From the NCBI GenBank assembly GCA_921293015.1, contig OV121088.1, forward strand, positions 38,378,836 through 38,442,835: a DNA stretch of 64,000 bases, read 5' to 3'. Every line of letters starts with the position of its first letter. The stretch's first letter is position 1. The stretch is from Phorcus lineatus. Taxonomy: Eukaryota > Mollusca > Gastropoda > Trochida > Trochidae. Shown piece by piece: positions 46,700-59,394 of the stretch. The notes beneath the pieces were generated by a model. That model was not told the origin of the DNA. It saw only the letters and a program-made list of their open reading frames with translations, and searched no databases. Position numbers and translations under genes: made by a program.

Positions 46700-47545
46700 A
46701 CAATGAAATTTACACAACTTTGTCACAAACCTACAACAATATTTTTTTTAAATTTGATCCCTAGCATGACTGGTGTCTGAAAATATGATGACCAAGTTTT
46801 TAAGGGTGGGTACCCTGCCACACAGATATTTGAAGGGTGGTCAAGATCAAATCTACAAACTCTCATGGAACAAAGATGTTTTAAGCCAACAACATTGAAG
46901 AAAATAAAAATCCGTATCACCTACGTGAAAGGTATATCCCTTCAAAATTTGAGCTTTGGGTTTGCAGCAGTTTTGAAGAAGTTGAAAATGTGAAAATTTT
47001 ACTGACTACAAAGCACTGGCCTTGTCATAGGCTAATCTGACCTTTCGGGTCTCAAGAGCCAAAAATCAACTATAGACCTTTAAATACAAAATGAATTTGT
47101 CACAAATGAGCCCACGTCCCGGTGCAATCAAGAAACAAACTAAATTGATGGACAACGTCACCAAATTAGACTGGTGTCTTGGTATTCTTCCACTGAAGTC
47201 TGATAACACATTTGAAGACAATAGGTGCAATGGTTAATTAGATATCACACTACCAACATTTCTAAAAAGGGTCAGTCTCATAGTGACTTTGAAAATGAGG
47301 TCAAGGTCACCCAAATCAACTGGCGTCTGAGTATTACTCTAGTGAAGTCTGATATTAAATTTGAAAGCTTTGGATATCACGCTAACAACTTCTTTTTTTT
47401 TCAAATGGTAAAAGTCTCATAGTGACGTTGAAAATAAGGTCAAGCTGACCCAAATCGACTAGTGTCTATGTATTCCCCCATGTGTAGACTGGTACCAAAT
47501 TTAAAAGACTCTAGATGTAGCGATTCATGAAATATTGGATGTATG
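46700..47545. repeat. Degenerate tandem repeat, ~140-150 bp, 3-5 units
   Basis: 'ggtcaaggtcacccaaatca' then 'actggtgtct.ggtattc', 'ctgaagtctgata..aaattt' and 'gtctcatagtgac.ttgaaa' recur near 47100, 47260 and 47400, with a worn relative from about 46750. This 'AAGGTCA..GACTGGTGTC' type of repeat is familiar from mollusc genomes (recalled). Confidence 0.7.
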
Positions 47546-48449
47546 TAAGGACAAAAGGCGAGCTGAAAAATAATTCCCCAGCTTCATAGCGACTGGGACA
47601 ATAATTAACATATAAATGAACATCAAACTGCAGACAATATATCAGTGACTTTGTAAATTTTCTTGAATATTTGAAAATGGATTGTTTTAATTTGTTTTTT
47701 TGTAAAAAAACAGATTGTTAACATCCACTGCACAAAATCAATAAGATTCAACTGCTCTACTTCAATACAACTGGAAATATACCTATGAACAATGGCCTAA
47801 TGTCCAGCTTTCAACACTTACAGTCAATAGAAAGGTCTTGTATGGTGTTACCTTCATGTGTTCACTATTCAAGTCACATCCACGTTTTCCCAAAAGTGTG
47901 ACCTTTCAAAATGTCTCTGGTTTCAATAGAAAAACCTCACAATTTAATAATAACGAGAATCATGCAAAAAGCTTATTATACAGCTAAGGTACGTTTGCAA
48001 GATTTTGTCAAAAGTACAAACAGAGAAGCATTTTTTACAGTTATGTTGACACAATTGCTTCAAACAATTTTGCGATGTGCAAAGGACAATTTTCAGATGA
48101 GGAAACAACAATACAAAATATATGTACTTCACATATATTTAAAAAAATTGGCATCACAAATATTTGTGAAATTTGGCTCCTAAAAGAAAGAAGGTTAACT
48201 AAGCGAATATCAATTGAGTTCCAAGCAGTAATTGTTTATTGAATCAATCAACAAGCACATGACAATCATTTGCTTCAACAACTGAAGGTTAAAAAAGGAC
48301 TCACATCCTTATTTGGAACATTCATTACAAAACATTACCATAACTGAAATTTTGAGAGAAATTTTTAAAAATCTTTATAAAGCATATCATCATAACTATT
48401 TATGTTTGATTATTATGTATGTATAAATATTATGTTAGGCCTGTGGCCT

Positions 48450-48928
48450 TTAAAGAGCCACTCCGTGAGTTTGTTGGAGTCATATATGCCAAACTTAATC
48501 AATGGTGTCATTTGATCGCGAAGTATCGACTGTCACCAAAAAGGCACATTTTAAAGCTTATTGGGTTTTTTTTACAGTGACAATATGAAGGTAGAATGTC
48601 GCAATTATTATCGAAAACCGGACAGTGGCGCGCGTCAAATAGTCAAACGTAATTTTGGAGACTTACCTAAAACAGCAAGGAGGGCAGTTAGGAGTTGTAA
48701 GCGTTTGTTAGGTTACATAACTAGTATCCATGTACATTGGACGTGATATCTACACCTCTGTGCATTAATTAGGCTGTTTTTAGATTTTCATGGAAAACCC
48801 GTATTTGTCATATATGTCTTTTGGACATGAAAAGTGAAGATATTTTGATTTTATGTCACCACATATGACATTTAGGTTCGTATCAAAGGTAAATAATATG
48901 TTATGAAAATCACGGAGTGGCTCTTTAA
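48450..48928. mobile_element. MITE with 20-bp terminal inverted repeats and TTAA ends
   Basis: TTTAAAGAGCCACTCCGTGA (48449-48468) is the exact reverse complement of TCACGGAGTGGCTCTTTAAA (48910-48929). TTAA at both ends fits the TTAA target duplication of piggyBac- or Kolobok-type elements (family knowledge). The interior of about 470 bp is non-coding; a 61-codon frame (48561-48746) is accidental or a relic. The perfect ends suggest moderate youth. Confidence 0.75.
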
Positions 48929-48929
48929 A

Positions 48930-50790
48930 CTTCATTCAAGAAATTCAAACTAAAAATTTATCAGAACAAATCAGGTCTTATTAAATATTTATGAAACTTT
49001 GTAAACTCTCAAAGCTATTGATTTAACAACAGAAGCTCATAAACAAGCTTTTTGAAAAAAGAATTTCTTGAAACAAACCATTTCCAAGGATGCATTACAA
49101 GATCTCTTAAATCTTGCACTACTTAAAGGAGAAACAATATTTGAACCTCTTTCATGTCTTTATATTTTCATTCCTTAAATCAATACCACCTCAGAGAAAA
49201 TACAGATGTCATGCGTTCACAGAGGATCATGTGTATCCTGTAATAAAATATGCTTTCTTCATATTTCTTTTGTATTAAGTGGAAAGATGAAAATAGGATT
49301 TACATTTTTTAAAAATTATTTTCCAGGAAAATCAAACTGGCTGCAGCTATGGGAATTGAAAATAACAATAACTGATGATTACTTGAAGAAGAAACTTTAC
49401 CTTATTGAATTTTTTCTACATTCTGGAATATTTATTCATCAAAAAATAGTATAAATAAAGAATCCAATAAAGATATCTTCAAGGATAAATAGCATAGCTT
49501 ATTAGCATTATTAATTAGAAAACCTTGTGTATACTGAATAGCATTACTGAACAAAACAGTTGAGGCTTAATAACAAAATTGAACGATTTCTTTTCAAGAA
49601 GAATTTGATGGGGTTTTTGTTTTAGTAATTGCTACAGAATTTTAATTGCTGTAATTAGAAATAACTACAGAAAATTACACGGAAGATTCCTATCCATTTG
49701 TGTCAAAACCACAGGATTTGAAAACCGAACCATAAAAGCGTTAAAAATAAACTAAAAGCAATGAATAATAAAGCAGGTCTTTTTCAGAAACACTGTCATC
49801 TATATTCAAAGCAATTCCATTCCTGTGGGTCTTTGAGTTTGTATTTAAGGAAGAGGGGATTCATTTGAAGGATATCCAGAACCCCGAAGAATTCCAGCAA
49901 TCCAATCATCAGGACTCCCCAATATCTAACTCTGAATTCATTATTGATTATTTCGTGTTATGCATAATATCACACTTCCAACTTTCAGAAAACAAAATAA
50001 AAAAATTGGCTAGAGATCGGTTGAAAATAACTGATCTCATCATCAGAATTTCTTTTCCATCTCTTCTTCCATCCTCTTTCTGTAAACTTAAACCTGGTCT
50101 TCGATTCTCTTTATTCATTATAAATGAATTTAAAGGTTAAACCATCAAGGTGAAAGAGATTCATATTTAAACAGCATTACTAAGTATCAACTTCAAGAGA
50201 AAAACTGCATGACAAATTCTAATCGATGAAAACATACAGAAGCTCTCTGCTAAATGAGAAGGCTGTAAAGAGGTCTTCACTCCTATGTGCCCATTCGGAG
50301 GGTATGGTAATCAACATATTGCCGCCATGCCATTACATTAACTCCAAAAATAGGCCATGCGATTGTATACAACCCCAAAACCTCTATTTGGAGAGAGAAT
50401 TTTGCTTACCATTATAAAATGAGTTCTTTTTTAAAAGAAGACAACAAATAACATGTTTAAACATCATTCTATTTAGCAAGAAAACAAATCTATGCAGTGA
50501 CCATGAATGACCTTAAAATATGTTCTTTGGAGAAACAGAGGAACACATTCTGCAAATAATAATTCCGTTACTTTGGGAAAACTTATTGGATTTGAACATC
50601 AAATAAGAATATTAAATAAGAAATTAAGCACATACATATAAAACCGCAATTGATTTTCTTTCTGAAGAAACTGCTGATAGTAGTTTGAAGTTTACCATTC
50701 TTTCAACCTAGCTTCTCAACTTCACAGAGAAGGCAGAGGCACAGAAGAACACTTTGAGGGTATTGCAAAGAAGTTAGAAGAAACAATTAC
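48930..50790. other. Non-coding AT-rich stretch
   Basis: No repeats or convincing frames. Plus-strand frames at 49206-49454 and 49865-50140 are AT-rich and featureless. Confidence 0.4.
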
Positions 50791-50942
50791 CTGACTATCC
50801 TCCTGTCGGCAACTGTTGATTGTATATGCGTATGTCCTGGGTAAGTCAGAGAGCCGTCGCTGCCGTTACTGATATCACTTACTGCTGGAATATCGCACAC
50901 CCAGTTCGCTATTGATTCGAGGCGCCAAGATTGGGGGTCATC
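50791..50942 (-). CDS. Candidate coding exon (block B), unidentified gene
   Basis: The minus-strand donor CAG|gtaatt is at 50790/50791. Upstream of it one frame is open for 50 codons plus two bases: DDPQSWRLESIANWVCDIPA, VSDISNGSDGSLTYPGHTHI, QSTVADRRIV. The region is clearly less AT-rich than its flanks. A strong acceptor (ttccctccctcttgcag) ends at 50965, but all three frames from there contain a stop. Either the true acceptor is internal (for example the AG at about 50943), or this is a spliced untranslated exon. It leaves in phase 2, matching block A at 35098. No family recognised; the serine/glycine-rich middle looks like an exposed loop. Confidence 0.3.
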
Positions 50943-50964
50943 TCAAAACCATGGCAGCTCATTT

Positions 50965-52108
50965 CTGCAAGAGGGAGGGAATCAAATGAGTGTGGCAGAC
51001 AGGGGAGATACAGGGTTCAATTTGACCACCGTTCTTTGAAGACTGGTACCGTTCCTTGCTGCTAGGCAACAACTCCTGTCAATAGGGAGTAATGGATATT
51101 TGCTTTATGGGTGATGTGATACTGAAAGAAATAAATCAAATAATATGCTTGGATGGTGCCAGGAATTCTGTGAATGTCTGGCGCCCAGCGACAATCTTGT
51201 GATTATAAGTGGATAAAATCATAGGCATGATGTAATGGGGTGGATAACAAGGCTTGTTTCTGAGTCTAGAAAAACAGATTGGTTGTTCTGGCATGGACTA
51301 ATAGATTTATCATGCCAGCCGGTGAATAATAAAGATTATCTGCTCTGATAAATTACATGCAACATGCTTTCTCTTCTGTCTAGGGATTCAAGTGACAACC
51401 AATATCCAACTCTTTGAAATTTTTTTTTTAATAGAGTTTATATTTTTATTTACAAATTTATTTTTCAATGTCACCATCCAAATGAAATATTAATTATCAT
51501 GGGAAGATTTAATATTAATGAAAATGATAAAACTCAATTCTAAAAAACATGACATCTAAAGCATTAAACAAACCAACTATATATTGATTTTATTTCAGCA
51601 CTGACATTTAGCTTGGTCAACATCATCCATAAAATGAAAAGATCAATAAGATCATGTGAATTTCATGAGCAATTATTTATTTGAAAAACATCCTTAATAT
51701 CAAAATCACTTTTTAATTGCCATTCATACTACCCACAAATATGTTGTCTTTTTACCTACTTTTGAAAACTCATACCAATACTTGACAAAATATCAACTTA
51801 TCCACCTAATACATGGTTAACAAAATGTAAATATAATTGGTTTTATTACCAAACATGACATTTAAAATTTTAGAAATACCTACATAAACTGAAAAGGCTT
51901 GTGATTTATTTTACAATTTTCTTGAGGGTATCCAAAATAATGATTAGGTTTATTCGACTTTAATTCCCATTTGTAGGAAAATCAATTCTATCTGGTAAAT
52001 GTCAGATTATTAAGTTTATGACATTAGAGAAGAATTCTCAGATGACGAACCAATTTCCTAAATGATCTCTGTTTAATATCCCCAGCTTAGACTCTCTTAT
52101 TTCTTTCT
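50965..52108. other. Non-coding stretch upstream of block B
   Basis: The first 150 bp is less AT-rich and includes 'tgctgctaggcaacaac' (near 51058), an imperfect RFX X-box. The rest is AT-rich with no feature. Confidence 0.35.
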
Positions 52109-52109
52109 T

Positions 52110-52199
52110 AGGGATTATATGGTCTTAAGTCCAAGTTGATATATGGTACTTACAACAATCTTAGCCCTTAAAGAGGTTTGAAAACTCCCTGATTCTTAT
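52110..52199. repeat. Short palindromic repeat, copy 2
   Basis: Worn relative of 42737-42841: 'atggtcttaagtccaagttg', 'atatatggtacttac', 'atcttagcccttaaagaggt', 'ttgaaaact'. Confidence 0.55.
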
Positions 52200-52819
52200 A
52201 CTCAGAAACATAATGCTTGTAGATTGAAAAACTTAATGTTCTTGCAACATTTCCAGACAGAAAATATTGACAATATTCTTCTTCAAACATGACAATGAGT
52301 TCTTGTGATATTAGTTCAAAACATCAACACTTGCAATATGTAATATGCAATCATAAATATTACAGTTATTGCTGGAGGGAATAAAGAATTTATCTCTCAT
52401 AGCTATGACAGGTGCTTGTCTACCCAACAAGATTAACCCTTTACATTCTTGTTTTGTCTATCTTTAGTAAAGGCCTAGCTATCCTGGAATATTCTCATTT
52501 CATAGAAATGTTATTAATCTTGAGTGTCAGGTTTCATATTTTGCAACATTTAAATTAACCACAATACTGTAAAAAGATTCATGTTTATATCATACAGAAA
52601 ATGTTAACATTATCCAAAAAAGCAATATAACATTCACATTTTTTATCAATATAATTTATGAATAATAATTTTTTATAGATGTTGTTACAGGATTTCAAAA
52701 ACAATTCAGGATATATAAAACCATCAAATGTAATATTCAAAATCCTAATGAAGTTCCAAATGCAATTATTATTGACTACAATATTACATCTTTGCTATTA
52801 TAAGAGCTCATTTTTCCGG

Positions 52820-52990
52820 CAATACGATTGGTCGAGAGGCGGTCACGTGTCAGATGACAGAAAACCATATTGACTTTACTCGGGGTCCAATCAAAAGTGA
52901 TGTTGACTTGAGTTACTAAATGTAAACATGAGGAAGTCAAACAGCTTTATCATGACATAATGCTATTGTTATCATGACGTCAATGACCCG
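52820..52990. promoter_or_regulatory. Cluster of CCAAT, E-box and CRE motifs
   Basis: Within about 160 bp: ATTGG (inverted CCAAT) near 52827, CACGTG at 52844-52849, CCAAT near 52888, and palindromic TGACGTCA at 52975-52982, in otherwise AT-rich DNA. 'gattgg' and 'ccaatc' are also mirror images around the E-box. No TATA box or strong ORF is placed to use it. It may be the internal control region of a repeat. Confidence 0.35.
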
Positions 52991-53064
52991 TCGTCGTAAG
53001 CAATCAAACTAAATTTCAGTTAAAGGCCATAGTTTAATGTTCTCCTTTTGTTTTGTAACTGGGG

Positions 53065-53209
53065 CATAATAAAACAATTATGGACTGGTGAATTTGGCCA
53101 AGAAAAACAATATTGACCTAGGAAAACTTCCCAGGTCAATATTGTTTTCCTCGGGTCTATGAAAACAGGTATTGACCTAATTCACCAGTCTATAGTTGCA
53201 TAATGTAAA
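53065..53209. mobile_element. Hairpin MITE with nested arms
   Basis: Outer arms 'tatggactggtgaatt' (53079-53094) and 'aattcaccagtctata' (53179-53194) differ at one position; worn complementarity extends to the ends. The inner arms 'aaacaatattgacct' and 'aggtcaatattgttt' (53106-53148) enclose a 12-bp loop, and a third copy of 'attgaccta' lies to the right. Non-coding. Confidence 0.75.
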
Positions 53210-55699
53210 ATGACAAATTCTCTCAAAAGTTTGCAAAAAAAGCTAGCAATGACGGCTTTCTTTATCTTTGGAAATAAAAATGTAATTTTCAATTTGCTTC
53301 TTCTTTAAGAGGTTGAGCAGGTGAAAACCAAGGAGATAGATTATTTGGATGTTTCTTGAAAGAATCCAGTGAAGAGGCAATTTTTTCAGATAGTTCCAGT
53401 TTTCTGCAGCTGCATATTTACATGTTCTCTTGCAAGAAGATGAATCCTGAATTTTTGTGATTTGTTAATGTAATCTTTTAAAAAATAAATCTTTTGATCT
53501 CAGTTGTCCCAAAAGAAGATAGAGGTCAAGTAGTTCAATTATCACATTCACCCTTCAGGCTTGAAATCAGCCTCGAAAACATATTGTAACAGGTTCCTTA
53601 GGGGTGAAAGAGTTAAGTGGGTGGACGAGGTTGTCAATGCACGTGAGGCCATTTGTCATACAGATCAGAGTGTTCTCTTTGCTTGAATTTCTTTTAGTCA
53701 GGTGCTCAATCAAAAGACTCCCCTGTTGGAGATACTGACAACTAAATTCCTACAGAAATAGTGCACACGTGGTATCCTAGTCCTGCTTCATTGCTGTGTA
53801 TATAAAGGAGCCTTTTATACAGTCTAAGTCCACATTCAGCAAGTCTAGATGGAAATTAGGAGCACAAAGAAAAAGATATTATGGATGAAGGAATAGTAAA
53901 TTATTAAAAATTTTCATAGACTAAATTTTAATCTGCTTCTTAAACTAAATTCCACTGTGTTAAAAGATTGTTCAATATGAGATTTAATTTGTGCGCCTCA
54001 AATGGTTGGGTGAGTCTTGAAAGTTCAAACTCATCTGTAATACTAAAAAATTGTTCATTGGGATGTTTGAAGATCTCAAACGAGTTGGTGTAACTAAAAG
54101 AGTCAAAATCATTTATTCAAAGATAGGTCAATGGGACATTTGCAGACTTTATAAACATCTTTATATGCAACTAAAGAATTCGAACGTACAAACTACTCCA
54201 GTTTATTCCGAAGTTGGTCAGTAACACATTTGTGCACACCTCCAACGCCTTTTTGTCTTTTAGAATAACAAACACCTCCATATCAAACTAAAAGAATAAA
54301 ATAATAAACATTATCCTTTGCTTTGAATCATAAAAGCCATTTACTGGCACATAAATATTGTAAGTAGTATTTAGACATTATTACTTCTCTTCATGATTTT
54401 TGTTGGTATTATTATTAGGAATATGAAAATTTGATCAGGTACATAAAGAGATAAATATCTTTCTTGTTGATCATTTGTTTGAATATATCTTGTTAGAAAA
54501 GACATTAAGACATACATAAAGATATTTGGTTGTATTTCAGCTCACTATTACTTTAATAAACTCTTTAGAATCTTTTATCATGTCCCTTTACACATGGGTT
54601 TAACAAATTAATGTGACAATTTCTCCCGAGATTCAACAATGATTGCCATAAAGTTTTTAAAAGTAACACCCTTCAAATGAAGATATTAGCCTTTTTTATT
54701 CTGAAGTTTAAAATTTTTTAAAAACTGGCATGAAAATAAGAACTAAATTGTAATTGAAACTGATAATCCATTTTGGGGGAATTATTTTCAATTACAAAGT
54801 TAAATCATTTTGTAATCTAATTTGCGAAAAGGAGAAAAGACTGAGTCCAATAGAGAAAGAGGAACATGAACAAACCCATGCCAGTAATATTGGACAGTGA
54901 TGTTATTTCCATAGACTTACATGTTAATCTAAAGTGGCACAAATAATTTTCATGAAATAAGTTCTTGTAGGATTATTGTATAAACTTTGCAGGTTGAATT
55001 AAAATTGTCTAGAAGAACAATTTAATAATCTGATCAATATTTACATAATATCACCAGATCTACTTATATGGGAACATGAAAATGACGTTTCCAATCGACC
55101 ACAATTATGAAAGATTTCATAACTCTATACTTAATTTTATCAAATCCTTGAAGTACCTTAGATAAGCAATAGGAAATTAATCAGAACTAGGAGGAATCCC
55201 TAAAATTATGCCAAACATGAACAGGATGCGATAGAAATTAAATGCAAAAACATATTCATTCTACAATTCACAAGATTAGAATGTAAGTGTTTTGAAGTTA
55301 TGTCACAGTCTAAAAATAATTTATACTAATCTGTAAATTTTTTTTAACATACAGTTGACATGATGAATTGCTATTCATTTTGTTATTTTGTGGTATCCTT
55401 TGAGGCCAGCTTTACATTTGTTTACTTTACACACACAATTTGTAAATTTAGTCTGGTTTTATAAGGATATTTACTCGTTGTCTTAAGCTAATATTTCCCA
55501 TAGTTATCCAGAAGTGATTGATTAAAACCTACACAATTATCAAATCTAAAAAACAGATAAACAGCTTGGCCTTTATGACTTCAACATCAATCTTCATGTT
55601 TTTATAGGCTGTGATTTGTGTATTTTGCCTGAGGTAAAATATTGGCACAGAAATAACTTTTTGTCGTTAAGAGTGAGATCATTTCCTGACAAAGCAGCA
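53210..55699. other. Non-coding AT-rich stretch
   Basis: Near 54000-54320 the phrase 'aaa.agtcaaaat...attca...ttggtca.tgggacatttg' recurs loosely three times (54060, 54120, 54210), an old tandem repeat of about 85 bp. Nothing else is supported. Confidence 0.4.
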
Positions 55700-56470
55700 T
55701 TTGACATTCTAGGAAGTTTGTTTGTTCGACTCTAAGAAGGCCGGGAAAACTGTGGCATCTTCCCTGCAGCTAAACCAACACGGAACGCCTCACGGCAATC
55801 GGATCAATTTGGACGATAACAAGATTTATTCTTCCGTCTTTGACATCATCCCTCCTTCTGATATTCCCTCTCTTTCTTGTTTACCCATGATGCCCAGTAT
55901 CTCTCTCATTTACCCATGATGCCGTGCATCTGAGATCTCTCCATTTTTCGCAGGGAAGTAATCCCTTTTCACAAACCAGCAAGTTGAGAGAAGTCTGGAA
56001 GGTCTAAACGTGACTGTGAATAAGTTGGACGGGGAATTGAAATCTGTGTCTGTCAAGAAACCTCGATCTCATTTCTCCAATCTCATCAGCAGAGACAGGC
56101 AAAGGTCTGTCAGTTTGTGATAACTCTTGGGAAATAGAATGCTCAAGGAAGTTGTTCCTAGCTTGACTGGCAGTTGCAGTCCCCGTATTTATGCGCAAAC
56201 TTGCTGGTTACTTGGCTGGCAGTCAATGTCCCTGTATTTATGAGTATGCGAGGAAGTTGACAGTAACTTGGCTAAGTTGTGGTCCCCATGTTCACGAGTG
56301 ATATGAGGCTGATTGGAAGCGAGCAACCAACCCCTTGGGAAATTCTCATAATTATTCACGGAAGTTGCTCTGCCGTAGCCTGCTGCCATGCAGGCAATCA
56401 TCTGGGTTTGCACCTATCTACACAAGAAGCTTGCATTATATTGAGTCTTCCAAGAGATTGCTGAAATGCC
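55700..56470. other. Unexplained less AT-rich block
   Basis: GC is visibly higher than in the flanks. Frames of 60-74 codons are open on both strands (plus 55722-55919 and 56279-56464; minus 56004-56198 and 56189-56413). None carries a recognised domain and none has a convincing splice setting. The string 'tttacccatgatgcc' occurs twice (about 55879 and 55909). It could be a promoter or 5' exon region of the proposed minus-strand gene, or an eroded coding segment. Confidence 0.3.
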
Positions 56471-57424
56471 TTGCAGCAAGAAACTGCTAACTAGGTATTA
56501 CCATAATCATGGTAATATTGGACGTTGACATCTAATCAATTCGATCTGTTTATAACTTAAAGCAATTTCCAGATTTCCAGAAGCATAATAAAATGGGAGC
56601 GATCACTCACGGTAAATCACTGCTCTTCCATAGCCCAATGAAGTTAGAGAATTCTTAAATGCAGGAATTCACCAAAGAGATATAATGCCTAAAGAGAAGC
56701 GAATCCAGAAATCCATTTCTGTCATTGTTTGTCTGCTCTTTCTTGGCTATTCTGTCCTCAAATGGTCTGGGTAAAGTTTCTCATTATCAATAAGTCAAGT
56801 CAGGAAGGAAAAGACTGCCACAGATATATAATCCATATACTATAGTCATATATTATTGCCAAAATCATCCTTACCACAAGTGTATTATAAACACTGGATA
56901 TCTAATTTATCTAAGAAGTTGTAACTTCTCTGAGTGGCAATTTAGAAGTTGGAAACAACTCAGTACACGTTATGATATAATACATTTCAAACATCCAGAT
57001 ATTCATGCTGCAGTGTTTTACACAAGCAACTGTAGCGATGATTTTGAAGATATTTAAACAAATCATTTATATATATAGAATGAGAACAATGGGTATTGTC
57101 ATTAACAATATAGCTTCAAGAACAGCTTAGTTCAGTCTTCTGACAAAAAAGACTATCTGTGTCTGGTAAAAGCTTTAGAAAGTACAGAACACAGGCAGAC
57201 TGTATAATGACGTCAATTTTGACAATTTGAATATTTGATTTTTCTGATAAACCGAGTTTCTTCCATACAACATTTAGCATTTCAATGTCAAACTCTCCAG
57301 AAATAAGCAATTATTAGAAGTAAATTCACAGAAAAAAATAACTCCTCAAAAAGATATGTATATTATATTCTTGAATCATCATCTAGCATTCCAAGAATAC
57401 ACCTCCATGCAAAATGTAAACATA
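56471..57424. other. Non-coding stretch
   Basis: AT-rich sequence, no gene or repeat recognised. Confidence 0.4.
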
Positions 57425-57434
57425 TCATATAGAG

Positions 57435-57746
57435 ATGAGGTGATATGGGGTTCCATGCCGCTTTCAAGAGTATTTCACTTATATCGCGCCTGCTAGTGTT
57501 ATTGCAGAGAGAAAACCCACAACACCATTGTGGCTATACATTGCGGTGAAACCTGCGAGCATCGACTGGAACTAGCGAACCACTGGTGGTACTGCACTGG
57601 AATTCAGTGTAGCATTGCACCCAAACCTGGCTGCGTGTAGAACAGTTCTCTACTACAGACAAAGTTGTCAAGCCTCTGGCAGGATTTGAACAACAGACAT
57701 CTTGATCCAAAGCCAAACCAGCTAACCACTGTGCTATCCCGCCCCG
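57435..57746 (-). mobile_element. tRNA-derived SINE, copy D
   Basis: Full-length minus-strand copy. Target duplication TCATATAGAG (57425-57434) and TCATACAGAG (57747-57756), one mismatch. The A box is close to consensus (TAGCACAGTGG); the B box is eroded (TGTTCAAATCC). Confidence 0.88.
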
Positions 57747-57759
57747 TCATACAGAGTTT

Positions 57760-59150
57760 TCATTTCTATTTGTTAGGAGACAAGGGACAATAACTTTACA
57801 ATAGAGCAATTCAGCCTGGTTATTGAGTAACTGCAATAAAATACTCAGTAAAATTATCATTTATTAATTGATTTTTATATCACTCAAGCACACACACACA
57901 TTCAAAACGCAATCCCCTAAAAATAAAAGTGTAATAGTACACATACGTTTTTATAATAATATTAAAATTCTGTTAAAAATAAAGTGTGATACATCATCTG
58001 AGACTGAGAATTTGTCAGTAGTGCCCTTGTGAAAAGCTATGTCTACCTTTATTTCATATACACCTAAAAGTTCTTTTTTTAAAATTCCAGATTTGATATT
58101 TTATCCATAAATAAAAAAAATGGCAAACATCAATATATAGTGAAAAGAAATTGTTTAAATAATTTCCTTTACACCAAACAAGAGTTTTCAGTTTTCTATC
58201 ATATACAGAACAAGCACGGTACATGTTTATCATTATTCATGACATTGTTTCATGTGGTTATGTCTGACTTATCACGTATAGAGTTTCTGTGATGTGACGT
58301 GGCCTTATCACAACTGTACAGCATTGTCTAGGCATTACTACTGTATATCATTACTTGTTATTGTCTTGTTTGAAAACTGTCATCTGTTTTGGCATTCAAT
58401 TTTTCATGAAAATGACAACAAAGGTTTTCCTAACAATTATCAATTCAATATTTGTATGCACCTAACATAAAACGTATCTTATAAAAAATGATACAAGGAA
58501 ATGATGATCATATTAAAATTCTTTAAAGGATAAGATTTGAAACAAGGAAGATATGAAAAGCTAGATTTTAAAAAAGAATTTTGAAAATAATATATATGTA
58601 TACTTTACTAAAATATTAAATCTTTGTATAACATTGTAAACAGAAATGGTTTCAAGAATTATGACTCATTTAAGACAATAAAACAAAATCACTGTTTAGA
58701 TTTCGAAAATTCTCCACAAGAGAAAATAGTTGTAAACCTATATCAGTGTATGTTACTTCAGCCTTTAAATATCTTTATTTTTAGTTGTAAACTTGTATCA
58801 GTGATTGCTACGTTAAGTCTTAGATATTTTAGAGTATCTTACAGTAAGAGCGATGAAAATCCAGGCCTAGACCTTTGTGTGTTGTAAACCACAGTGCAAC
58901 AAGTCAATATTAAACTTAACCACACACAAGAATCTAAATAATCAATCTCTTGTCTCTATTTGCAAACACTGCATGGAAACGGTCTTCTTGTGGAGAATGG
59001 CGGCAACAGTGAAGACACAAGCAGTTATTCATCTTCCAGTACAGTCCAGCATTCAAAATTACATCAATATGAATTCGATAAGTCCAAACTATACAGATTG
59101 TTACCCAAGTGTGAGATATGACTCTTATGAAATTGTATGTATTGCAAACA
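57760..59150. other. Non-coding AT-rich stretch
   Basis: Adjacent plus-strand frames at 58624-58887 and 58877-59158 (87 and 93 codons) have no recognised domain, and I see no splice sites joining them. A short (CA)n lies near 57891. Confidence 0.4.
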
Positions 59151-59155
59151 CAAGG

Positions 59156-59394
59156 TGAGGTGAGGTTAGATAGGGTTTAACGCCTCTTTCAAGATTAATT
59201 CACTTATATCATGGCTGCTGTTATTTTTATGGCAACACCATTTTGGCTATGCACTGCGGTGAAACCTGCTAGCATCGGCTGGAACTTGCGAATCATGGGT
59301 GGTGCTGCGCTGAAATTCAGTGTAGCATTGCACCCAAAGCTTACTGTGTGTAGAACAGTTCTCTACTGCAGACAAAGTTGCCGAGCCTCTGGCT
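59156..59394 (-). mobile_element. tRNA-derived SINE, copy E, truncated
   Basis: Same SINE body and (CACCT)n tail on the minus strand, but the tRNA-like head with both pol III boxes is missing, and a segment of the 3' body (about 25 bp, present in other copies next to 'gccacaatggtgtt') is deleted. 5' truncation is typical of LINE-driven retroposition. Confidence 0.8.

Noticed and set aside
47911-48183. 90-codon plus-strand ORF beginning MSLVSIEKPHN
   Set aside because: Plausible length, but lysine/isoleucine-rich in AT-rich DNA, with no recognisable motif and an internal donor-like GTACGT only. Not enough to call.
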